A program made the position numbers and the translations under genes. Shown one piece after another: positions 11,485 through 20,032 of a stretch of DNA of 64,000 nt; position 1 is the stretch's first letter, and the number at the start of each line of letters is the position of its first letter. Below the pieces are notes generated by a model. The model was given only the letters and a program-made list of their open reading frames with translations, had not been told where the DNA came from and searched no databases. This DNA comes from Sulfurospirillum sp. (lineage in GTDB: Bacteria; Campylobacterota; Campylobacteria; Campylobacterales; Sulfurospirillaceae), in contig JADGDR010000001.1 of NCBI GenBank assembly GCA_016744795.1, positions 248,001 to 312,000 of the forward strand. Direction: 5' to 3'.

Positions 11485-12369
11485 ATGGATATAGCAATTT
11501 TTGGAGGTTCTTTTGATCCTCCACATTGTGGGCATGAGGAGATTGTTTTTAAAGCTTTAGAATCTTTACATGTAGAGAAACTTTTTATTGTTCCAACACA
11601 CCTAAATCCTTTTAAAAAAGAGTTCTTTGCTCCTTCACAAATGCGTTTAGCTTGGCTAAAAAAACTCTTTACATGTAAAAAAATTGAAGTATTAGATTTT
11701 GAAGTAAAACAAAAAAAGCAAGTTGCTACCATAAAAACTGTAGAATATCTAAAAAGTAGATACTCTTTAGGCAAAATTTATCTTATAATTGGAGCTGATA
11801 ATCTTAAATCATTAGAGCATTGGCACCGTTATAATGAGCTAAAAAACATGGTTGAATTTGTAGTTGCATCAAGAGATGAAACTATTTTACCAAAAGAGTT
11901 GAAAAAATTGCCAATTAATGTTAAAATAAGTTCTTCAAAACTTCGTTCAAATATGAACAAATCTTTCATACCAAACCAAATTGAAGATGAAATTGAAGAG
12001 TATTATACAAGGAAAATAATGAAAAATAGAATAGAAAATATAGTTAATATTTTAGACTCTAAAAAAGCTGAAAATATACAAATTTTTAATATGCAAGATA
12101 AAGACTATTTTGTAGAACAAGTTATCATCGCGACAACATTAGGAGAGAGACATGGTGCTGCTCTTTTAGATGATCTCAAAAAAGGATTAAATGACGAATC
12201 TTTTTTACATATAGATGATGAAAATGAATGGATAGTTATAGATTTAGGGGACATCCTAATCCATCTGATGACTCCACAATATCGCTCAAAATATAACTTA
12301 GAAGAGTTCTTAGCAGAACGTGATGAAGAGATGAAAAAAATTAGACAATTAGCCTTAGAGGGAGAATAA
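11485..12369 (+). CDS. nadD: NadD-RsfS single reading frame: nicotinate-nucleotide adenylyltransferase joined to ribosome silencing factor
   Basis: Residues 1-175 of this 294-residue frame are NadD, which makes deamido-NAD from nicotinate mononucleotide: GGSFDPPHCGHEE carries the nucleotidyltransferase HXGH-type motif, and IIGADNLKSLEHW and the ISSSKLR end are conserved. Residues 179-294 are RsfS, which binds ribosomal protein uL14 and blocks subunit joining: EQVIIATTLGERH, EWIVIDLGDILIHLM and YNLEEF. No stop codon separates them. An AAGGAAA and an in-frame ATG at 12019 mark the old RsfS start, so RsfS may also be made separately. The frame is open upstream to 11311 inside gap, but the ATG at 11485 has TAAGGAAA before it and starts at the NadD fold. 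Confidence 0.9.
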   Translation: MDIAIFGGSFDPPHCGHEEIVFKALESLHVEKLFIVPTHLNPFKKEFFAPSQMRLAWLKKLFTCKKIEVLDFEVKQKKQVATIKTVEYLKSRYSLGKIYLIIGADNLKSLEHWHRYNELKNMVEFVVASRDETILPKELKKLPINVKISSSKLRSNMNKSFIPNQIEDEIEEYYTRKIMKNRIENIVNILDSKKAENIQIFNMQDKDYFVEQVIIATTLGERHGAALLDDLKKGLNDESFLHIDDENEWIVIDLGDILIHLMTPQYRSKYNLEEFLAERDEEMKKIRQLALEGE

Positions 12370-12392
12370 ACTCTATTTAAACAGGGGTTACT

Positions 12393-13349
12393 ATGCAAAA
12401 TATTGCAATCTTATGCTCTGGAGGAGATGTTTCTGGCATGAACCCTGCTTTGAAACACTTCGTAGAATATTCATTACAAAAAAAATTAATCCCTTATTTT
12501 ATCTATGATGGATATGAGGGATTAATAGATAATAATATAAAAAAAGCCTCTTGTGAAGATGTTTCTAGCATCATTAACAGAGGTGGTACTATAATAGGCT
12601 CTGCTAGATCAAAAAGATTTATGCAAAAAGAGTATAGAAAAAAAGCCAAACAAAATTTAGATTCACTAAATATAAACCAACTAATAATTTTAGGTGGTAA
12701 TGGTTCTTTTAGAGGGCTTGATATTTTTTATAAAGAATTTGGTGTAAATTTTTGTGCTATTCCTTCTACTATAGACAACGATATAAATGGAACTGACTAC
12801 TGCTTAGGCATTGATACCTCATTAAATATAATCAAAACTTCAATAGACTCCATTAGAGATACAGCTGCTTCTTTTAAACGTGCTTTTGTTATAGAAACTA
12901 TGGGTAAAGATTGTGGTTATCTTGCACTTATTTCAGCTATCACTTCTGGAGCTGAACTCTGTTTAATCCCAGAAATCAAATATGATCTAAAATCATATGA
13001 AAAAAATTTTAAAAATCAAATAAGAAATGGAAAAAAATATTTTATTGCTATTGCAGCAGAAGGTATCCATCAAGACTCGAATGAAATTGCTAACTGGTTT
13101 GAAAAACAAATAGGAATCGAATCTAAAGTAAGTGTCTTAGGACATATTCAAAGAGGTGGAAACCCGACTATATACGACAGACTTATGGGATATAAGTTTA
13201 TAACTTACGCAATAGATGCACTTTTAGATCAAAGAAAAGAAAGCGTTATTTGTTACACTACTTGTGGCTTTAAATATAAAAGCATAAATGAAGTAGTAAA
13301 TATACCTTATGTATTAGATTCTAAACTTATTGATTTATACTATAAATAA
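12393..13349 (+). CDS. pfkA: 6-phosphofructokinase
   Basis: PfkA phosphorylates fructose 6-phosphate and commits carbon to glycolysis. At 318 residues it has the size of bacterial ATP-PFKs. It shows CSGGDVSGMNPA at the N-terminus, the catalytic-loop motif PSTIDNDINGTD with the base Asp at about residue 128, and GHIQRGGNPTIYDR near residue 250. The motif around residue 101 is GGNGS where ATP-dependent enzymes usually have GGDGS, so the metal-binding Asp103 is replaced by Asn. It starts 23 bases after nadD-rsfS with AGGGG before the ATG and is likely cotranscribed with it. Confidence 0.9.
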   Translation: MQNIAILCSGGDVSGMNPALKHFVEYSLQKKLIPYFIYDGYEGLIDNNIKKASCEDVSSIINRGGTIIGSARSKRFMQKEYRKKAKQNLDSLNINQLIILGGNGSFRGLDIFYKEFGVNFCAIPSTIDNDINGTDYCLGIDTSLNIIKTSIDSIRDTAASFKRAFVIETMGKDCGYLALISAITSGAELCLIPEIKYDLKSYEKNFKNQIRNGKKYFIAIAAEGIHQDSNEIANWFEKQIGIESKVSVLGHIQRGGNPTIYDRLMGYKFITYAIDALLDQRKESVICYTTCGFKYKSINEVVNIPYVLDSKLIDLYYK

Positions 13350-13371
13350 ACTATTTTTACCTATTTATAGT
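13339..13371. terminator. AT-rich bidirectional terminator between pfkA and the hydrolase gene
   Basis: A perfect 10-bp dyad, ACTATAAATA and TATTTATAGT, with a 13-base loop spans the pfkA stop codon and the end of the convergent hydrolase gene. Being AT-only in the stem apart from one pair, it would be weak. Confidence 0.45.
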
Positions 13372-14156
13372 TATTTTTCTTCTAATAATTCCACAATTTT
13401 TTCAACTGAGGTATCTGTCATATCCAAATCCAAATGTTCTGCTCCTTTTACTTCTACAAGAGAAGATTTAAAAGCATAATTTTTAGTTAAATTATAAAAT
13501 TCTTTAGTAACTTCTTGTTTAGAAATTTTATCTTTTGTACCATATATAAGTAAAAGATTAGCATTTTTATCTATGCTATCAAGATAATCTACTGCAGATA
13601 TTAGCTCTTTGTTATTATTAATTTTATGTATATCATAATAACCACCTACACAAATCATATTTGTTACCAACCCAGTTTTGTATCCCATAAGTGTAGCACC
13701 CATTGCGGCTCCTGCTGAGTGTCCTATATAGTTTATTGTTGAGGCTTTATATTTTTTTTGTAATGATTCAACTAAGTGAGCTAAAAATTCAATATACTCT
13801 TTTGTTGAAGCTAAATATTTACCGCTAGAAAGTGCTTTTAATTCGTTGGTGGAAGAAGATGAGTAACCAGGAAGGGCAATAGCAACAGTCGTTATATCAG
13901 TCTGTATAGCTAAATCATCAGCAAAGGTTGAATATCTACCTAAAACATTAGTGCCCTCTTTCCAAGTGCCATGCACTATAATATTGAGAATTCCTTTTCT
14001 ATCTGCACTCGCTTCATAAAATTCTATGCACTCTCCTCCAGTAAAAATAAAATTTTTCCCTTTGTTAGAACACTGATTTTTATTGACAACTCCTTTGGCA
14101 CTCACTTCAATCAGGCATAAGCCAAATACAAGTAAAATTAAAGCTATTTTTTTCAT
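13371..14156 (-). CDS. Secreted alpha/beta hydrolase
   Basis: The 261-residue protein starts with a clear signal peptide (MKKIALILLVFGLC, cleavage near SAKG). The mature part has the alpha/beta hydrolase fold with HGTWKEG (oxyanion region), the nucleophile elbow GHSAGA, an acid candidate in YGTKDK, and a late catalytic His in GAEHLDLD. The ATG at 14156 is preceded by GGAG at the right distance; the ATG four codons upstream (14168) is not. The substrate is unknown; esterase or peptidase-like activity in the periplasm is plausible. It is a single gene between two terminators. Confidence 0.82.
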   Translation of the reverse strand: MKKIALILLVFGLCLIEVSAKGVVNKNQCSNKGKNFIFTGGECIEFYEASADRKGILNIIVHGTWKEGTNVLGRYSTFADDLAIQTDITTVAIALPGYSSSSTNELKALSSGKYLASTKEYIEFLAHLVESLQKKYKASTINYIGHSAGAAMGATLMGYKTGLVTNMICVGGYYDIHKINNNKELISAVDYLDSIDKNANLLLIYGTKDKISKQEVTKEFYNLTKNYAFKSSLVEVKGAEHLDLDMTDTSVEKIVELLEEK

Positions 14157-14240
14157 TATCAACTCCATAAGAATATATTTATTATATTCTAACCTTTTTT
14201 TAAAAATTTTAGTTTAATTAATATTGAGTAATAAAATTTT

Positions 14241-14274
14241 AAAACTTAGAAAGATATTACACTTTCTAAGTTTT
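14241..14274 (-). terminator. Terminator after the cytochrome c peroxidase gene
   Basis: A perfect 13-bp dyad, AAAACTTAGAAAG and CTTTCTAAGTTTT, with an 8-base loop lies five bases after the peroxidase stop codon. On the minus strand it is followed by AAAATTTTAT, which gives a U-rich tail. Confidence 0.75.
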
Positions 14275-14278
14275 ATTA

Positions 14279-15304
14279 TCATTTTGCGTCAGGATGTGGT
14301 GTTGTACTTGAACTATCAGGTAATTGAGGATAACTTATATCTGGTTTTCTTCCTTTTAAAGCTTTTAAAAATGTAACTATTTTACCTGCATCTTTATTAC
14401 TGATTTTGATACCCAATTGAATACTTCCCATCTCTTTTACTGCATCTTTTAAACTCCAAAACTGCCCATTATGAAAATATGGTGCTGTTTCAGTTATGTT
14501 TCTTAAAGTTGGTGTTTTCACCATGCTTTCAGCATTTCCCTTAAAATCACCTACATTAATAAACTTATATTTACTAGCTATTTGAAATGGTTGCATAGTT
14601 CCACCAAGCGCTATACCAGTATGGCAAGATGCACAGCCCTTATTTAAAAATATTTTTAAACCCTCTTTTTCATGTTTATTTAAAGCCTCATTACTTCCAT
14701 TTAAAAAATCATCAAATCTAGATGGTGTAATCAATGTTTTTTCGAAAATTGCTATAGTAGATGTTATTCTTTTAAAATCTATTTTTACATCATCACCATA
14801 TGCTTTTTTAAATTCACTTACATATTCAGGTATAGAAGTTATTCTCTTTTCAACAAGTTTAGGTGGTGCTGCCATCTCTGGAGCGGCTTGAACAGGACCT
14901 TGAGCTTGATCAGCTAAATGAGGACTCCTTCCATCCCAAAACTGTGCTTTAAAAAATACTGCATTATATACTGTAGGTGAATTTAAATGATGAGGATTTA
15001 CCGTCCAACCATGCCCAATAGCTGCACTAACACCATCTACCCCACCCAAACCTAAGTTATGACAGGTATTACAACTTATTAAACTACTTTTTGACATTCT
15101 AGGGTCAAAATAAAGTTTTTTACCGAGTTCAACTTTTTGAGATGTTATAGGATCTTTAGCATCATCAATAAGTTTTAAAAGCTCAAATTTACTCTGAGGA
15201 ATAGGTTTTAAACCACTATTCATTGCATTAGTAACCAATGAGTTAGCTCCAAACAAAACTGTACTACCAAGAACACACAAACCCAAAACTTTAGAAATCT
15301 TCAT
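14279..15304 (-). CDS. Di-heme cytochrome c peroxidase
   Basis: This periplasmic enzyme reduces hydrogen peroxide to water with electrons from cytochrome c. The 341-residue protein has a signal peptide (residues 1-20) and two CXXCH heme sites, CNTCH at 78-82 and CASCH at 224-228, with the usual spacing. It also has FWDGRSP, and RFDDFLNG and TPTLRNITETAPYFHNG further on, all typical of the CcpA/MauG family. It is divergent from a PerR/Fur-type regulator across 172 bases, so peroxide or iron control is likely. A strong terminator follows it. Confidence 0.93.
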   Translation of the reverse strand: MKISKVLGLCVLGSTVLFGANSLVTNAMNSGLKPIPQSKFELLKLIDDAKDPITSQKVELGKKLYFDPRMSKSSLISCNTCHNLGLGGVDGVSAAIGHGWTVNPHHLNSPTVYNAVFFKAQFWDGRSPHLADQAQGPVQAAPEMAAPPKLVEKRITSIPEYVSEFKKAYGDDVKIDFKRITSTIAIFEKTLITPSRFDDFLNGSNEALNKHEKEGLKIFLNKGCASCHTGIALGGTMQPFQIASKYKFINVGDFKGNAESMVKTPTLRNITETAPYFHNGQFWSLKDAVKEMGSIQLGIKISNKDAGKIVTFLKALKGRKPDISYPQLPDSSSTTPHPDAK

Positions 15305-15393
15305 CTATTCTCCTTTTAAAATATAAAAAAGTATACAGTATAAAATCTTAAATAATATTTAATACTATTAAATAGTAAATATCTTTAGATAAT

Positions 15394-15411
15394 TTATATT
15401 TCAAGATATAA
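15394..15411. promoter_or_regulatory. Candidate PerR/Fur-type operator between the peroxidase and regulator genes
   Basis: The dyad TTATATTTCAAGATATAA lies in the spacer of the divergent pair. Its half-sites TTATAT and ATATAA resemble the TTATAAT half of PerR boxes. It is offered as a candidate because the spacer is AT-rich and contains other weak dyads. Confidence 0.3.
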
Positions 15412-15476
15412 ATTCTAATTCAGATAATTAATATCTTATTTATTTTACTTTAATATAATTATATGAAAGTGAATAT

Positions 15477-15878
15477 ATGGATAAGTATCAAGGGCTATTA
15501 AAAGCACATAATTTAAAATCTACACATCAAAGGTTGGCTATATTAAAAAATATCAGTGATGCTGGTCATATTGACGTAGAATTCTTATATTCAAAACTTT
15601 TAGAAAAATTTTCATCTCTTTCCAAAGCAACACTATATAGAAATATAAATGATTTACTTGCTTCAAATATAATAGAAGAAATTAAATTACCAGAATTAAA
15701 GCAGCAATATGAAATAAAAAAAGAACCTCATATTCATCTTCTTTGTAAAAATTGTCATAATGTTAAAGACATAAATTATAACTTAGATAGTGTATATAGC
15801 GAGATTTCAAAAGACAATAAATTTAAAATAGAAAAAAGTTTTATTGTTATAAAAGGCTTATGTAGTAATTGTGTATAA
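15477..15878 (+). CDS. Fur-family regulator, PerR-like
   Basis: The 133-residue protein has the Fur layout: a winged-helix DNA-binding domain (residues 8-80, with TLYRNINDLLASNIIEE as the recognition region) and a dimerisation domain with a metal-binding HIHLLC and two CXXC motifs, CKNC and CSNC, at the end, which bind a structural zinc. The length and the position next to a peroxidase favour PerR over Fur, but the regulatory residues that separate the two need alignment. Whether it or another Fur controls the iron island downstream is unknown. Confidence 0.85.
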   Translation: MDKYQGLLKAHNLKSTHQRLAILKNISDAGHIDVEFLYSKLLEKFSSLSKATLYRNINDLLASNIIEEIKLPELKQQYEIKKEPHIHLLCKNCHNVKDINYNLDSVYSEISKDNKFKIEKSFIVIKGLCSNCV

Positions 15879-15882
15879 ATTA

Positions 15883-15905
15883 GTAGGTAGTTTTAAACTA
15901 CCTAC
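15883..15905. terminator. Bidirectional terminator between the PerR-like gene and argS
   Basis: A perfect 11-bp dyad, GTAGGTAGTTT and AAACTACCTAC, with a one-base centre lies between the two convergent stop codons and includes the argS stop. The short loop means the tip of the stem would open into a loop of A and T. Confidence 0.6.
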
Positions 15906-17488
15906 ATCTTATCTTTAGCTTTAATACCTATCAAGTTCAAGCCTGTTCTTAAACTTACTCCAACCATAGCGAATAATTTTAAAAACTTCTCTTCATCTTT
16001 ATCACCTACAACTCTATTTTCATTGTAGAATTTATGAAGACTAGCGGATAGAGTTTTTAGATACTCTGTTAATTTTTGTAATTGACGTGACTCAAAAGCA
16101 TCTTCTAAAACTTCTGGAAGTAAAAGTGCACTATAAAGAAGGTTTGCTCCATCATCATTTAAATTTTCCAATTTAACATTTTTGACATCTTCAACAGTTT
16201 TACCACTTTTATTAAATATTTGATTGATTCTTGCATGTGCGTAATTTATATAGAAAATTGGATTTGAACTATCTTTTTGTTTAAACATATCTACATCAAA
16301 ATCCAAATGAGTATCACTCTTTTTACTCAAGAATACAAATCTAAGAGCATCACTTCCAACATCACGAACAACATCGCTCATCAATATAAAGTTTCCTGCA
16401 CGTTTACTCATCTTATAAGGCTCACCACCTTTAAGGAGTGCAACCATTTGAGCTAGAATAACTTCTAATTTTTTTTCATCATATCCAAGAAAGTTTATGG
16501 CAGCTTTTACACGAGAAATATAACCATGATGATCAGCTCCCCAAATATTTATATAATGATCATAACCTCTTTGGTACTTATTATCATGATAAATAACATC
16601 TCCAGCAAGATAGGTTGGTCTTCCATCTTCACGTATAACAACTCTATCTTTTTCATCGCCTAAATCAGTTGAACGAATCCAAGTTTTGCCACCCTCTTGA
16701 TAAGTTTTATCTGAATTTTCTAATTTTTTAAAACTATTATCCCAGTCACAATATAGAGATTTTTCACTTACAAACTGTTCAAACTCTATACCAATATCGG
16801 CAAGATTTGATTTTATCAGCTCTATCATCTTGTTTTTACCCCAAGTTGAGAGTTTCTCTATATTTTTATCATCTTCAAATATGCTAGAACCTAATTCTTC
16901 ACTTGCATCATTCGCCAAATCAAATATATACTCACCACGATAAAATTCTTCAGGCCACTCAACGTCTATTTTAAGTACATTTTGTTTTCCAGCAAGAAAA
17001 ATCGAAAGTCCTAACATAGCCATTTGGCTTCCTGCATCATTTACGTAATATTCACTTGTAATTTTATAACCAAGATGATTACCTATTCTATATAGAGAAT
17101 CTCCAAGAATTGCTCCTCTTGCATGTCCAATATGAAGAGGACCTGTAGGATTTGCACTTACATATTCTAACAAAATTGATTGATTATTATCTGATGAGGC
17201 AAAATCTTTCTCATTTGCTATTGCCCATGATGCATACTCATCTAAAAAATCTTCGCTAAGCTTAAAGTTTATATATCCTTTTACAGATGTAACTTCTTTA
17301 AATATAACGCTATTTTCAAATTTTTTACATAACTCATCAGCTATTACCATTGGGGATTTTCTAAGCTCTTTTGCAAGAGAAAATGCTATTGGGGTTGCGT
17401 AGTGACCAAAAGATAAATCTTTTGGCTTTTCTAAAATAAACTCACGCTGGAGTTCGTCTCGTACAGCTTGTATGACACGTTTTTTCAA
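15902..17488 (-). CDS. argS: Arginyl-tRNA synthetase
   Basis: ArgS charges tRNA-Arg. The 528-residue class I synthetase has the N-terminal tRNA-binding domain, the HIGH signature in NPTGPLHIGHARGA, the GADHHGYISRVK segment, the KMSK-type loop KMSKRAGN and the C-terminal helical anticodon-binding domain with the usual INYAHARI. It follows tatA after 12 bases in the rpsB-to-argS gene series. Confidence 0.96.
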   Translation of the reverse strand: MKKRVIQAVRDELQREFILEKPKDLSFGHYATPIAFSLAKELRKSPMVIADELCKKFENSVIFKEVTSVKGYINFKLSEDFLDEYASWAIANEKDFASSDNNQSILLEYVSANPTGPLHIGHARGAILGDSLYRIGNHLGYKITSEYYVNDAGSQMAMLGLSIFLAGKQNVLKIDVEWPEEFYRGEYIFDLANDASEELGSSIFEDDKNIEKLSTWGKNKMIELIKSNLADIGIEFEQFVSEKSLYCDWDNSFKKLENSDKTYQEGGKTWIRSTDLGDEKDRVVIREDGRPTYLAGDVIYHDNKYQRGYDHYINIWGADHHGYISRVKAAINFLGYDEKKLEVILAQMVALLKGGEPYKMSKRAGNFILMSDVVRDVGSDALRFVFLSKKSDTHLDFDVDMFKQKDSSNPIFYINYAHARINQIFNKSGKTVEDVKNVKLENLNDDGANLLYSALLLPEVLEDAFESRQLQKLTEYLKTLSASLHKFYNENRVVGDKDEEKFLKLFAMVGVSLRTGLNLIGIKAKDKM

Positions 17489-17500
17489 TCTCGTGCCTTT

Positions 17501-17731
17501 TTATGCTTCTTTAGTTTCTTCTACTTTTTTAGCAGATACTGTTTCTTCTTGTTTCTCGATTTTTTCATCAACTGGTTTTTCAGCTACTACTTCATCTTCT
17601 CTCATCTCATTTTTGAAACTCTTAATACCTTTACCAATGCCTTTTGCAAGGTCTGGAATCTTCTTTGCTCCAAAAAGCAACACAACGATTGCTAAAATTA
17701 TCAGTAGTTCTGGCATACTAGGAACACCCAT
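17501..17731 (-). CDS. tatA: Sec-independent translocase subunit TatA
   Basis: TatA oligomerises to form the pore for folded proteins with twin-arginine signals. The 76-residue protein has one N-terminal membrane helix (residues 6-20), the hinge [20 protein letters not shown] with its Phe-Gly, and a charged Glu/Lys-rich tail. TatC and TatB are not in the window. An ATTATA at 17773-17778 would give a -10 box on its strand, so it may have its own promoter besides read-through from gmk. Confidence 0.93.
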   Translation of the reverse strand: MGVPSMPELLIILAIVVLLFGAKKIPDLAKGIGKGIKSFKNEMREDEVVAEKPVDEKIEKQEETVSAKKVEETKEA

Positions 17732-17787
17732 ACTATCTCCTTATACTTTTACATTGAATTTAATTCGATAATTATACCATTATATTC

Positions 17788-18396
17788 TTAATTTACCCAC
17801 GAACTTATAAACTCTTCTGTATCAATAGAATGCACTCGACATCTAGAAGATATTGCAATAGCAGTGAGTTTTTCTAACGTCTTTTTAAAATCATCATTTA
17901 TAAGAACATAGTTGTACTCTCTAACTCTTGTCATTTCTGAAACTGCATTATTAATACGTTTTTCTATCACTTCTTTAGTATCTGTACCTCTATTGATTAA
18001 TCTTAATTTCAATTCTTCTTGGTTTGGTGTTGTTATAAACACAGAAGTAATTGCATCACCAAATTTTTCTCTAGCTATCTTATGTCCTTGAACATCTATA
18101 TCAAAAACCACTAGTTTTCCCTCATGCAAAGATTTTAAAATAGGTTTTAATGATGTTCCATAATAATTATCATGTACCTTTGCCCATTCTAAGAAGAGTC
18201 CTTCTTCTATATCATTTTCAAATTCTTCTTTTGATATATAGTGATAATCAATACCTTCAGTTTCACCATCTCTTTTAGCTCTTGTAGTTGTTGAAATAGA
18301 AAAATATACACCATCTATCTTTTTAAACATTTCATTCATTAACGAACTTTTACCAGAACCACTAGGTCCTGATATAATTAACATTCCACCTTTCAC
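17788..18396 (-). CDS. gmk: Guanylate kinase
   Basis: Gmk converts GMP and ATP to GDP and ADP. The 202-residue protein has the P-loop GPSGSGKSSL near the N-terminus, the GMP-binding STTTRAKRDGETEGIDYHY, FLEWAKVHDNYYGT, and VFDIDVQG. It lies two bases below the acidic-protein gene, so the two are cotranscribed. Confidence 0.95.
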   Translation of the reverse strand: MKGGMLIISGPSGSGKSSLMNEMFKKIDGVYFSISTTTRAKRDGETEGIDYHYISKEEFENDIEEGLFLEWAKVHDNYYGTSLKPILKSLHEGKLVVFDIDVQGHKIAREKFGDAITSVFITTPNQEELKLRLINRGTDTKEVIEKRINNAVSEMTRVREYNYVLINDDFKKTLEKLTAIAISSRCRVHSIDTEEFISSWVN

Positions 18397-18398
18397 GC

Positions 18399-19976
18399 TT
18401 ACTCATCCTCTTCAAATGTTATTGATATATTTATAGTCATGCCTTTTAATGCCTCTTTTATAGAACTATCATTTAATACTTTTTTTATACTTTTACTAAC
18501 TTTTTCTTGTATCTCTTTTTCTATATTTATTTTTTCTTCATTATGAACTTCTTCTTCTATCACATCTATTTTGGAAGTTACAACTTCAGTTCCCAATACT
18601 TTTAATAAATCTGCTTCTTGTATGTCTTGTATTGATGATGCCGTGCTATTCATACTATCACTCTCTTCTATCATAGCATCAAGTGTTGTTTCCAACTCTT
18701 CAACTGATGTATCTTCTAAATCTTCATCCAAATCATCTATTGCATTGGTATCATCGTCATCATTATCTTCTTCATCTAATTTTAAGTCATCTTCTATTTC
18801 CATAGATGCCATTTGTGCTTCAAGCTCACTTACATCTAAATCTTCTTCAACATTAATTAGTTCATCAACAATTTTTTCTTCATCATTGATTGGTTCATCA
18901 ACAATTTTTTCTTCATCATTGATTGGTTCATCAACAATATCTTCTTCATCATTGATTGGTTCATCAACAATATCTTCTTCATCATTGATTGGTTCATCAA
19001 CAATATCTTCTTCTTTAAAGTCATCTAAAGAAAAATCTTCATTGTCTTTATCAAAAGACTCCTCACTTACTATCTCTTGTGCTATTCCAAAATCTTTTGA
19101 TATCTCTAAGTCTTTTTCATCTTTATCTTCATCAATAATAGGCTCTTCAATTTCTATTTCGTTTAATACTTCACTTAAATTTTCATCTAGCTCATCTTGT
19201 TCTTTAACTTTTTCTGGTTCATTTAATTCTACCTCTTCTTCACTATCATCTTCTAATAATTGCTTTACTTCATCAATATCTTCACTATCCAAAATATGAT
19301 CTAATTCACCCTTATCCTCATGCTCTTCCTCATCAAGAGTATTTTCATCTTCACTTTCATCTAATATTTCTTCAGCTAAGCCTAAATCTTCATCTTCATC
19401 TTCTAAGACTTCACTCAAATGTACATCATCAAAACTCATTTCACTATCGTCATCTTCTATTTCATCACCTAAGCTATCTTTAGTTACTGCTTCATCTTCA
19501 TCAATCTCTAGCACATCCATACCCTCTAATTCAATATCATCTAAATTTAAATCTATAGCAATATCTTCATCTTCTAAATTAATTTCATCTTTATCATCAA
19601 TATCTAAAGTATCACTTTGACCAATCTTTTCTTCATCAAAACTAATTACTTCATCACTATTTTCAACCTCAATTTTTGAAACTAAATCAATCAAATCTGT
19701 TGGTAAAAATGGTTTTTCCAAAATAAAGTCTATATTCTCAGGCTTAACTTCTCCTCTTGGTAAGATACATACAAAACATCTAGATAATCCAGACTCTCTC
19801 ATTTCATCAATCTTAAATTCATTATAAAGCTCGTTATCAACTAAAACTATATCATAGCTTTCTAGTGGTAATTCATCAAATGAGATTGTTTCATCAATTT
19901 TAAATCCGAGTTTTTCAACACTTAAAGTGATAAGTCTTGATACCGCTGGATTGTTATTTACAAGAAGAAAATGCAT
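18399..19976 (-). CDS. Highly acidic protein with an N-terminal receiver-like domain
   Basis: Residues 1-105 look like a response-regulator receiver: LLVNNNP in place of the acidic pair, LVDNEL with a possible acceptor Asp, and ILEKPF with the conserved Lys. The change of the acidic pair to Asn suggests a receiver that does not work normally. Residues 110-450 are almost entirely Asp, Glu and small residues, including five to six tandem 11-residue repeats. The last 60 residues return to a mixed composition. The position between fliR and gmk matches the gene annotated only as a highly acidic protein in Campylobacter jejuni. Function is unknown. Confidence 0.8.
   Translation of the reverse strand: MHFLLVNNNPAVSRLITLSVEKLGFKIDETISFDELPLESYDIVLVDNELYNEFKIDEMRESGLSRCFVCILPRGEVKPENIDFILEKPFLPTDLIDLVSKIEVENSDEVISFDEEKIGQSDTLDIDDKDEINLEDEDIAIDLNLDDIELEGMDVLEIDEDEAVTKDSLGDEIEDDDSEMSFDDVHLSEVLEDEDEDLGLAEEILDESEDENTLDEEEHEDKGELDHILDSEDIDEVKQLLEDDSEEEVELNEPEKVKEQDELDENLSEVLNEIEIEEPIIDEDKDEKDLEISKDFGIAQEIVSEESFDKDNEDFSLDDFKEEDIVDEPINDEEDIVDEPINDEEDIVDEPINDEEKIVDEPINDEEKIVDELINVEEDLDVSELEAQMASMEIEDDLKLDEEDNDDDDTNAIDDLDEDLEDTSVEELETTLDAMIEESDSMNSTASSIQDIQEADLLKVLGTEVVTSKIDVIEEEVHNEEKINIEKEIQEKVSKSIKKVLNDSSIKEALKGMTINISITFEEDE
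18851..19013 (-). repeat. Tandem 33-bp repeats inside the acidic-protein gene
   Basis: Five near-identical 33-bp units encode EDIVDEPINDE or EKIVDEPINDE, and a sixth degenerate copy ends in ELINVE. The nearly identical DNA, not just protein, points to recent duplication by slippage, so copy number may vary between strains. The repeats leave the frame intact because the unit is a multiple of three. Confidence 0.9.
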
Positions 19977-20032
19977 AATGGGACTCCTAAGTTTATAGTA
20001 ATTACATCATTCTAGTACAAAATAGATTAGGG

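Noticed and set aside
18571-19299. Long Ser-rich frame on the plus strand opposite the acidic-protein gene
   Set aside because: It is the antisense reading of the GAT/GAA-rich acidic repeats, has no ribosome-binding site or known domain, and the minus-strand gene is conserved in position.
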